Assembly (NCBI RefSeq): GCF_027941835.1
Contig: NZ_CP116005.1
Coordinates: 1,069,501 to 1,133,500, forward strand
Direction of reading: 5' to 3'
DNA from: Sphingosinicella microcystinivorans
GTDB lineage: Bacteria > Pseudomonadota > Alphaproteobacteria > Sphingomonadales > Sphingomonadaceae
Length of the DNA stretch: 64,000 bases
A model generated the notes under the pieces. It was not told where the DNA came from. It ran no database searches and saw only the letters and a program-made list of their open reading frames with translations. The translations under genes were made by a program, and so were the position numbers. This document shows positions 56,810-64,000 of this stretch, in pieces. How positions within the stretch are numbered: position 1 is the first letter of the stretch; each line of letters begins with the position of its first letter.

Positions 56810-56872
56810 CTATAGATACGCGCCATGAAGAGCGCACGAGACCGAGGGACGAGGGAGGCGGAGGTGCCCAGC

Positions 56873-57955
56873 GTGAATTTCGGGGAGGATCCCTCAGCGG
56901 GGATCTTCGAGAAGATTCTGTCGTGCGAAAGCGCCGACGCGGTCGGCGAAACAGTGCTCGAACCGATGGTCGATGCGCTCGGCGCGACGAGCGCGGTGTT
57001 CATGCAGATCTTTTCGTCGCCCTACGGCGACCGGCATTTCGGTGCGCGCAGCTATGTCGGCGGCACGCCCGCGTCGGTGGATGCCTATGTCGACGGGCTC
57101 TACGCGCTCGACCCCGTGATCCGTCCGGTGATGGAATGGATCGACGACGAGCGCGGCCCGGCGCCGAGCCTGCTCACCAGCTCCTTCGAGCGCGAGCTCG
57201 CAGAAGACGCGCAGTACCGCGACACGTTCCTGCGCCCCTACGACATCGGCCATGTCGTCGCCGTCGCGATGCCGATGAAGACCGGTCTCGAAGCCCAGCT
57301 CGCCTGCGTCGGCTTCCATCGCCGCCACGGCGACATCGCCTTCCTGCCGGAGCAGCTCGCGTGGTTCCAGCGGCTGGTGCCGGCGATCCGCTCGGTGCTC
57401 TATGCGCTCGCCTGCAAGGAGGCGCTGGCGCTTTCCGAGACCATCGCCATCGCCGCGCGCGAGGCGGGCACGGAGATGGGCTTCCTGATCCTCGACGAGG
57501 ATCTCGTCGTCCGCAACGGCAACGCGAAGGGCATGGAGGACCTCGGCCTCACCGGCGCGCGCGGCGGCTCGTCCGTGCTCGGCGAGATCAAGCAGCGTTT
57601 GTTGACCGTGGATCGCGTGCCCGGCGCGGCGTTCGGCTTCAAGGCGAACGGCCCGCGCGCGTTCGATGTCGAGGTCCGCAATTTTGAAACGGCCGACGGG
57701 CGCCACTTCCATCTCGTCGTCACCAGCGGCGGCGGCCCGCGCCACGCCATCGGCGACGCCTGCCGCCGCTTCGGCCTCACCGAGCGCGAGACGGAGATCG
57801 CGCGCCAGATCGCGTCGGGCAAGTGCAACGCCTCGCTCAGCCACGAACTCGGCATCTCGCTGCGCACCGGCGAGAACCACCTTCGCTCGATCTACCGCAA
57901 GGTGGGCGTCAGCAGCCGGACGCAGCTCGTCTCGCGCTTGCTGCACATCCAGTAA
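56873..57955 (+). CDS. LuxR-type transcriptional regulator
   Basis: 360 residues from GTG 56873, chosen because GGAGG lies 8 nt upstream; ATG 56825 (376 residues) has no ribosome-binding site and is only 15 nt from the operator-like box. The C-terminal HTH of the LuxR/NarL type is clear: FGLTERETEIARQIASGKCN then LGISLRTGENHLRSIYRKVGV. The N-terminal ~290 residues are a sensory region that is not recognised as an acyl-homoserine-lactone or receiver domain. Followed by a second LuxR gene after 19 nt, and located between a TonB receptor and the paa genes, which it may regulate. Confidence 0.88.
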   Translation: MNFGEDPSAGIFEKILSCESADAVGETVLEPMVDALGATSAVFMQIFSSPYGDRHFGARSYVGGTPASVDAYVDGLYALDPVIRPVMEWIDDERGPAPSLLTSSFERELAEDAQYRDTFLRPYDIGHVVAVAMPMKTGLEAQLACVGFHRRHGDIAFLPEQLAWFQRLVPAIRSVLYALACKEALALSETIAIAAREAGTEMGFLILDEDLVVRNGNAKGMEDLGLTGARGGSSVLGEIKQRLLTVDRVPGAAFGFKANGPRAFDVEVRNFETADGRHFHLVVTSGGGPRHAIGDACRRFGLTERETEIARQIASGKCNASLSHELGISLRTGENHLRSIYRKVGVSSRTQLVSRLLHIQ

Positions 57956-57974
57956 GTGCGGTAACGCTCCGCCG

Positions 57975-58712
57975 ATGGCCGAGCTTCCGCTCCTCGATCC
58001 CGACATCGGCGCCGCGCTCGTCGACGCGATGGGCACGCCCGCGTTCGGCGCGCTGATGCTGGACGCCGCGCAGCGCGTCGCGGGCGTCGACGAGATCTTC
58101 GCCTACCATGTCCGCGACGGCGAGCGCCCGGTCGCGCTCTCCTCGATCAGCGAACGCGGCGACCACGACCGCCGCGCGCGGCACTATGCCGAGCGCTTCT
58201 ACCACCATGATCCGGTCGTCCACGCCCGCCAGCGCACCGCCGCTGGACGCGGCTTCGTCGCCTGCGTGCGCGCCGCGGAAATCAGCCTGCGCGACTACCG
58301 CGCGATCTGCTTCGAGCAGCCCCGCTTCGCCGACAAGCTCTGCTTCGGCTGGCGCGGCGCCGGGCGTGCGATCGTGCTCAGCTTCTACCGGCGGCAGGAC
58401 AGCGAAGGCACCGCCGCGCTCGCCGCGCTCGCCAACGTCGGCCTCACCGCGCTCGCCCGGCAGAACATCGCGGCGCCCGACCCCGAGGCCCGCCTCGTCG
58501 AACGTCTGGAAGCCCGCATCGCGCGCGCCTTTCCGGCGCTCACGCACCGCGAGCGGCAGGTCGCCGCCCGCACCGTCGCCGGCTGGACCGCGGAGCGCAC
58601 GGCGGATGCGCTCGACATCCGCCCGAGCAGCGTCCTCACCTACCGCCAGCGCGCCTACCAGCGCCTCGGCTTCTCGTGCGCGGCGGATTTCCTTCCCGCG
58701 ATCCTCGACTGA
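57975..58712 (+). CDS. LuxR-type transcriptional regulator
   Basis: 245 residues. The HTH is ALTHRERQVAARTVAGWTAE followed by ALDIRPSSVLTYRQRAYQRL near the C-terminus. The N-terminal domain resembles that of the neighbour in layout (e.g. HYAERFYHHDPVVHAR beside YVDGLYALDPVIRPV), so the pair may come from a duplication with divergence. No receiver Asp is seen. A 28-bp inverted repeat (58740-58824) follows and probably ends transcription. Confidence 0.85.
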   Translation: MAELPLLDPDIGAALVDAMGTPAFGALMLDAAQRVAGVDEIFAYHVRDGERPVALSSISERGDHDRRARHYAERFYHHDPVVHARQRTAAGRGFVACVRAAEISLRDYRAICFEQPRFADKLCFGWRGAGRAIVLSFYRRQDSEGTAALAALANVGLTALARQNIAAPDPEARLVERLEARIARAFPALTHRERQVAARTVAGWTAERTADALDIRPSSVLTYRQRAYQRLGFSCAADFLPAILD

Positions 58713-58739
58713 CCGATCCGGCGTTCTGACACGAATACC

Positions 58740-58824
58740 GTGCGTCCCTCGACTTCGCTCGGGATGATGCACGTTTTACAAGGGATAAAGGCCCCTTCAT
58801 CCCGAGCGAAGTCGAGGGACGCAC
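58740..58824. repeat. Perfect 28-bp inverted repeat, REP-like, bidirectional terminator
   Basis: Arms 58740-58767 and 58797-58824 are exact complements over 28 bp, with a 29-nt loop. The core CCTCGACTTCGCTCGGGATG is a type of repeat that occurs in many intergenic gaps of sphingomonads and other bacteria (recalled, not checked here). It sits between the convergent LuxR and paaZ genes, where it can stop transcription from both sides. Confidence 0.85.
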
Positions 58825-58848
58825 AACCGGACTGTCGTTTCGGTCGGG

Positions 58849-60861
58849 CTACACCGCGTTCATCGTCAGCAGGTCGTATGTCGCGCAAAGCTCGTCGTCC
58901 TGGTTGGTGACGCGCACCGCCCAGCGCACCTCGCCCATCTCGGGCGAGCGCTGCGACTTCGACTTCACGGTGAGCGAGACCTTCATCGAATCGCCCGGCT
59001 TCATCGGCTTCACGAAGCGCAGGTGCTCGAGGCCGTAGTTGGCGAGCACCGGCCCCGGAGGCGCATCGACGAAGAGGCCGGCCGCGAACGACAGGATCAG
59101 GTAGCCGTGCGCCACGCGCCCGCCAAAGATCGGGCTCGCCTTCGCGGCCTCCTCGTCCATGTGCGCGTAGAAGGTGTCGCCGGTGAAGTGCGCGAAATGC
59201 TCGATGTCGTCGAGGGTGATGGTGCGCGATCCGGTCTTCAGCGTGTAGCCCGGTTCCAGCTCGCCGAGGCGCAGGCGGAACGGGTGCACCGTGCCCTCGT
59301 CCATCGGCGCGCCGGGCAGATACTCGCCGAGCGCCTTCGACAGCAGCCCCGGATCGCCCTGAAGCGCGGTGCGCTGCATGCAGTGCTTGACGCCGCGGAT
59401 GCCGCCCATCTCCTCGCCGCCGCCCGCGCGGCCGGGGCCGCCGTGGACGAGCACCGGCAGCGGCGAGCCGTGGCCCGTGGAGGTCTTCGCGGATTCGCGG
59501 TTCAGGAACGCCATGCGCCCGTGGAATGCGCCCGATTCGAGCACCAGCTCGCGCGCCGTGGCGCCGTCGTGCGTGAACACGGAAATGGCGAGCGAGCCCT
59601 TGCCGTGGTTGGCAAGCGCCGCGGCATCGGCGAGATCGGCGTAGGGCATCAGCGTCGAGACCGGGCCGAACGCCTCCACCTCGTGAATCGCCTCCGCCTT
59701 CCACGGATCGTCGGTGCGCATCAGCACCGGCGCGAAGAATGCGCCCTTTCCGTCGTCCGCCGCGTTCGGATCGCCGTAGACGACCGGCGCGACCGCCGAA
59801 AGCTCGGCCACCTTGGCGCGCACGTCCGCAAGCTGGCCGCGGCTGACGAGCGCGCCCATGGTGACGCCTTCCTGACGCGGATCGCCGACCACCGTCTTCG
59901 CGAGGCGCGCGGAGAGCGCCTCCTGCACGGCGTCGATCAGGCTCGCGGGCACCAGCGCGCGGCGGATCGCGGTGCACTTCTGCCCGGCCTTCACCGTCAT
60001 CTCGCGCGCGACCTCCTTCACGAACAGGTCGAACTCCGGCGTGCCCGGCGCAGCATCCGGCGCGAGGATCGAGGCATTGAGCGAATCGCGCTCCGCCGTG
60101 AAGCGCACCGCCTCGCGCGCGATCACCGGGATCTGCTGGAGCTTCGCGGCGGTCGCCGCCGAGCCCGTGAACGCCACCGAATCCTGCCCCGTGAGATGAT
60201 CGAAGAGGTCGCCCGGCATCCCGGCGATGAACTGGAGCGCGCCCTCCGGCAGCACGCCGCTTTCGATCATGATACGGAACGCCGCCTCGGCCACGTAAGC
60301 CGTGGCGGACGCGGGCTTCACGATCGCGGGAACGCCCGCGAGCAGCGTCGGCCCGAGCTTTTCGAGCATCCCCCACACGGGGAAGTTGAACGCGTTGATG
60401 TGGAGCGCGAAGCCCTGCATCGAGGTGTAGACGTGCTGGCCGATGAAGCTGCCGTCACGCGCCAGCACCTCGGTGTCGCCGTCGATCAGGATGCGGTCGT
60501 TCGGCAGCTCGCGCCGCCCCTTCGAGGCGTAGGAGAACAAGGTGCCCGCGCCGCCCTCGATGTCGATCCAGCTGTCGGCGCGCGTCGCGCCCGTGTCCCA
60601 CGACAGGTCGTAGAGCTCTTCCTTGCGCTCCATGATCGCCTGGCCGAGCGCCTTCAGCATCAGCGCGCGCTCGTGGAAGGTCATGGCGCGCAGCGCCTTG
60701 CCGCCTTTCTTGCGGGCGTAATCCGCCATGCCGCCGAAATCGAGGCCGTCGCTGCCGGTCTCGGCGACGACCGCGCCGGTGAGCGCGGAATGGATGGGCG
60801 CGAGCCCGCCGGCGCTCTTCACCCAGCGGCCTTCGGCGTAGTTTTCAAGAATGGCGGTCAT
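58849..60861 (-). CDS. paaZ: Bifunctional oxepin-CoA hydrolase / 3-oxo-5,6-dehydrosuberyl-CoA semialdehyde dehydrogenase
   Basis: 670 residues, the usual two-domain length. The N-terminal aldehyde dehydrogenase domain has E257 (TAERDS) and C296 (GQKCTAIRR), one off the E. coli PaaZ positions, and FNFPVWGMLEKLGPTLLAG. The C-terminal MaoC-type hydratase domain has the hot-dog motif DDIEHFAHFTGDTFYAHMDEEAA and FGGRVAHGYLILS. It opens the oxepin ring of phenylacetate breakdown and oxidises the aldehyde. Leftward with paaG 60 nt upstream. Confidence 0.96.
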   Translation of the reverse strand: MTAILENYAEGRWVKSAGGLAPIHSALTGAVVAETGSDGLDFGGMADYARKKGGKALRAMTFHERALMLKALGQAIMERKEELYDLSWDTGATRADSWIDIEGGAGTLFSYASKGRRELPNDRILIDGDTEVLARDGSFIGQHVYTSMQGFALHINAFNFPVWGMLEKLGPTLLAGVPAIVKPASATAYVAEAAFRIMIESGVLPEGALQFIAGMPGDLFDHLTGQDSVAFTGSAATAAKLQQIPVIAREAVRFTAERDSLNASILAPDAAPGTPEFDLFVKEVAREMTVKAGQKCTAIRRALVPASLIDAVQEALSARLAKTVVGDPRQEGVTMGALVSRGQLADVRAKVAELSAVAPVVYGDPNAADDGKGAFFAPVLMRTDDPWKAEAIHEVEAFGPVSTLMPYADLADAAALANHGKGSLAISVFTHDGATARELVLESGAFHGRMAFLNRESAKTSTGHGSPLPVLVHGGPGRAGGGEEMGGIRGVKHCMQRTALQGDPGLLSKALGEYLPGAPMDEGTVHPFRLRLGELEPGYTLKTGSRTITLDDIEHFAHFTGDTFYAHMDEEAAKASPIFGGRVAHGYLILSFAAGLFVDAPPGPVLANYGLEHLRFVKPMKPGDSMKVSLTVKSKSQRSPEMGEVRWAVRVTNQDDELCATYDLLTMNAV

Positions 60862-60921
60862 GGATCGTGGCTCCGGGAACAGGGGTCGTCGTGGACGGCG
60901 CGCGGATCAGGCGCCGGTGAA

Positions 60922-61710
60922 TCAGATGCCGGTGAATTTCGGTTTGCGCTTTTCCATGAAGGCGGCGACGCCTTCCTTGTAGTCGGCGGAAAAGCCGAGG
61001 CGGCGCATCAGGTCGCGCTCGTTGTCGAGCTCGGCGTCGAGCGTGTTCGCCCATGCGCCGCGGATCGCCTGCCGCGTGGCGGCGAGGCCCTGCGTCGGTC
61101 CGGCGGCGAGGCGAACGGTAAGCGCGCGCGCCTCTTCGGCAAGCGCCTCGTCGTCGATGCACTTCCAGATGAGGCCCCACTCTTCGGCGCGCTCGGCGCT
61201 GAGCGGCTCGCCGGTGATGGCGAGGCCGAGCGCGCGCGCTTGACCCACGAGGCGCGGCAGCACCCACGTGCCGCCGCTGTCGGGGATGAGGCCGATCGCC
61301 GCGAAGGACTGGATGAACTTCGCGCTTTTCGCGGCAAGCACGATGTCGCAGGCAAGCGCGATGTTGGCGCCCGCGCCCGCGGCAACGCCGTTCACGGCGC
61401 AGACGACCGGGATGGGAATCGTGTTCAGTCGGCGGATCAGCGGATTGTAGAACCGCTCCACCGAATCGCCGAGATCGACGGCGCTTTCCCCCGGCGTCAC
61501 GGCACGGTCGGAAAGGTCCTGCCCCGCGCAGAAGCCGCGCCCCGCGCCCGTCAGCAGCAGGGCGCGCGCGCCCTCCTTCTCGGTGCGGTCGAGCGCCTCG
61601 GCGACCTCGCCGTGCATCTGCACGGTGAAGCTGTTGAGACGGTCGGGACGGTTCAGCGTCAGCGTCGCGACGCCCTCGCTGATGTCGAACACGATCGTTT
61701 CGAAAGACAC
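60922..61710 (-). CDS. paaG: Ring-1,2-epoxyphenylacetyl-CoA isomerase (enoyl-CoA hydratase family)
   Basis: 262 residues from GTG 61710, supported by GGAGGGAGGTGGC just before it and by the usual PaaG length; a longer frame to 61767 has no ribosome-binding site. Crotonase motifs: LTLNRPDRLNSF, LLLTGAGRGFCAGQDLSDR (oxyanion region) and AAIGLIPDSGGTWVLPRLVG with the conserved catalytic Asp/Gly region. In phenylacetate degradation PaaG isomerises the epoxide to the oxepin and later moves a double bond. It precedes paaZ. Confidence 0.94.
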   Translation of the reverse strand: MSFETIVFDISEGVATLTLNRPDRLNSFTVQMHGEVAEALDRTEKEGARALLLTGAGRGFCAGQDLSDRAVTPGESAVDLGDSVERFYNPLIRRLNTIPIPVVCAVNGVAAGAGANIALACDIVLAAKSAKFIQSFAAIGLIPDSGGTWVLPRLVGQARALGLAITGEPLSAERAEEWGLIWKCIDDEALAEEARALTVRLAAGPTQGLAATRQAIRGAWANTLDAELDNERDLMRRLGFSADYKEGVAAFMEKRKPKFTGI

Positions 61711-61796
61711 GCCACCTCCCTCCGCAATTGTTAATGATAAAATGAACGGTCGAACAATTATTGGCAAGCGCGAAATCGCCCGCTATCTGCCTCGCC
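61711..61796. promoter_or_regulatory. Divergent paaG/paaI promoter region
   Basis: 86 bp, AT-richer than the flanks. AATTGTT (61725-61731) and AACAATT (61753-61759) form an inverted repeat. AATGAACGGTCGAACAAT at 61741-61758 matches the ATTGACCGGTCGGTCGAT box upstream of paaA at 13 of 18 positions, including the CGGTCG core. It is a plausible weaker site of the same regulator. Confidence 0.5.
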
Positions 61797-62269
61797 ATGC
61801 CTGACACGACGAAGCCGAATCCGCCAAATTCCGCACCGCTCTCCGCCGACGATACGGCGCTCCGCATCGCCCGCGCAATGGCGGCGAAGGAAGGCACCAC
61901 GCCCGCCTTCGGCCTCGAGATCGAGGCGGCGGGCGAAGGTTATGCGCGCGTCGCCATGCGGCTCTCACCCGCCATGCTGAACGGCTTCGGCATGGCGCAC
62001 GGCGGCATGGTCTTCCTGCTCGCCGACACCGCGTTCGCCTACGCCTGCAATTCGCGCAACGTGCAGACCGTGGCGCAGCACGCCAGCATCAGCTTCATAG
62101 ATGCTGGCCGCGCGGGCGAGCGGCTCGTCGCCGAAGCGCGCGAGCGCGCCGCGAAAGGCCGGACGGGGGTATACGCCGTCAGCGTCTTCGGCGAAGACGG
62201 CCGCATCATCGCTGAATTCCAGGGGCTCAGCCGCACCATCGGTGGGCCGGTCATCGAAGAGGGACAATC

Positions 62270-62273
<4 letters not shown>
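61797..62273 (+). CDS. paaI: Hydroxyphenylacetyl-CoA thioesterase
   Basis: 158 residues from ATG 61797; a TTG at 61761 would add 12 residues. The hot-dog thioesterase PaaI signature is present: [25 protein letters not shown], with the catalytic Asp in LADTAF, followed by [14 protein letters not shown]. PaaI removes CoA from dead-end hydroxylated phenylacetyl-CoA and rescues CoA. Its stop overlaps the paaJ start (ATGA). Confidence 0.94.
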
Positions 62274-63472
<1,199 letters not shown>

Positions 63473-63487
63473 ATCGTTCAAATAATA

Positions 63488-63517
63488 ATTGACCGGTCGG
63501 TCGATTTATTATACGTG
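63488..63517 (+). promoter_or_regulatory. paaA promoter with TetR-type operator
   Basis: ATTGACCGGTCGGTCGAT (63488-63505) matches the 32887 palindrome at 16 of 18 positions and contains the -35-like TTGACC (63489-63494). TATACG at 63510-63515 is a possible -10. The box overlaps the promoter elements, as expected for a PaaR-type TetR repressor. Confidence 0.7.
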
Positions 63518-63545
63518 AGACGGAACAGGGAGGAAGGAGCGCCCC

Positions 63546-64000
63546 GTGTACACCACAGAACTTCAGAAGGCCGATCCGCAGCAGGTTCCCGCGCGGGAAC
63601 CGCAGGACCTCATCGACGCGTTCGAGGCGCGGGTCGCCGCCGACGCCTTCATCGAACCCAAGGACTGGATGCCGGAGGCGTATCGCCGCACGCTCATCCG
63701 CCAGATTTCGCAGCACGCGCACAGCGAGATCGTCGGGATGCTGCCGGAGGGCAACTGGATCACGCGCGCGCCGTCGCTGAAGCGCAAGGCGATCCTGCTC
63801 GCCAAGGTGCAGGACGAGGGCGGCCACGGCCTCTACCTCTATTCCGCCGCCGAGACGCTCGGCGCCTCGCGCGAGGAGATGATCGACGCGCTGCACAGCG
63901 GCAAGGCGAAATACTCGACGATCTTCAACTACCCGACGCTGACGTGGGCCGACATCGGCGCCATCGGCTGGCTGGTGGATGGCGCCGCGATCATGAACCA
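63546..64000 (+). CDS. paaA: Phenylacetyl-CoA epoxidase subunit A (cut by window end)
   Basis: GTG 63546 with the ribosome-binding site GGAGGAAGGAG upstream. The first 151 residues are visible: [40 protein letters not shown] and [20 protein letters not shown]. In PaaA the Glu and the E-x2-H (DEGGHG) residues bind the di-iron centre that epoxidises the ring of phenylacetyl-CoA. The rest of the gene, and probably paaBCDE, lies beyond the window. Confidence 0.95.
   Translation, partial: MYTTELQKADPQQVPAREPQDLIDAFEARVAADAFIEPKDWMPEAYRRTLIRQISQHAHSEIVGMLPEGNWITRAPSLKRKAILLAKVQDEGGHGLYLYSAAETLGASREEMIDALHSGKAKYSTIFNYPTLTWADIGAIGWLVDGAAIMN

Noticed and set aside
58740-58824. End of an insertion sequence
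   Set aside because: No transposase or target duplication; a simple hairpin between convergent genes explains it.

Overview
The window is high-GC, densely packed bacterial DNA that reads as a sphingomonad (Alphaproteobacteria, Sphingomonadaceae or a close relative). The reasons are four intact TonB-dependent receptors with sphingomonad-style signal peptides and plugs, the housekeeping block infA-maf-rng-yacG-tRNA-Phe next to hisG-hisD, a phenylacetate (paa) operon, and many ATGA/GTGA stop-start overlaps. No rRNA or CRISPR array is visible.

Layout. (1) 1-7174, leftward: TonB receptor, class III aminotransferase, acyl-CoA ligase, APC amino-acid permease and a truncated proline iminopeptidase. 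A divergent TetR gene (7297-7890) faces them across two tandem palindromes. (2) 7903-17195, leftward: gamma-glutamyltransferase homologue, TonB receptor, PLP decarboxylase/lyase, SnoaL-like protein, esterase, FAD amine oxidoreductase and NSS symporter. The last five genes are joined by 4-nt overlaps or 1-nt gaps. AraC and POT peptide-transporter genes diverge from them (17668-19907), followed by an APC permease and an amidohydrolase on the minus strand (19834-22553). This looks like an import and breakdown system for peptide-like or gamma-glutamyl compounds; the substrate is unknown. (3) 22554-24837 is a scar zone with remnants of a D-threonine-aldolase-like gene, an amidase and a TonB-receptor plug around one intact diaminopropionate ammonia-lyase gene. 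(4) 24838-31126 is housekeeping: tRNA-Phe, yacG, rng, maf, infA, hisG, hisD, recQ. (5) 31185-51913 holds an SDR, an alpha/beta hydrolase, a TetR regulator and a carboxylase locus like acetophenone carboxylase (two HyuA-type subunits, a HyuB-type subunit, a small zinc subunit and one unknown protein), then a CoA ligase, a DUF35 protein and a thiolase. The likely logic is ketone carboxylation, CoA activation and thiolysis.

The first HyuA-type gene of that locus is split by a 7.6-kb integrative element (34869-42448). The element is bounded by a 9-bp direct repeat and carries two different tyrosine integrases, two small DNA-binding proteins, a single-chain restriction-modification enzyme and an uncharacterised partner gene, all on the minus strand.

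(6) 51948-64000: two convergent TonB receptors, two LuxR-type regulators, then the phenylacetyl-CoA genes paaZ, paaG, paaI, paaJ and the start of paaA. One palindromic motif (best copy at 32887-32904) recurs near the carboxylase locus, the LuxR pair and paaA, and suggests a shared TetR-type control circuit.
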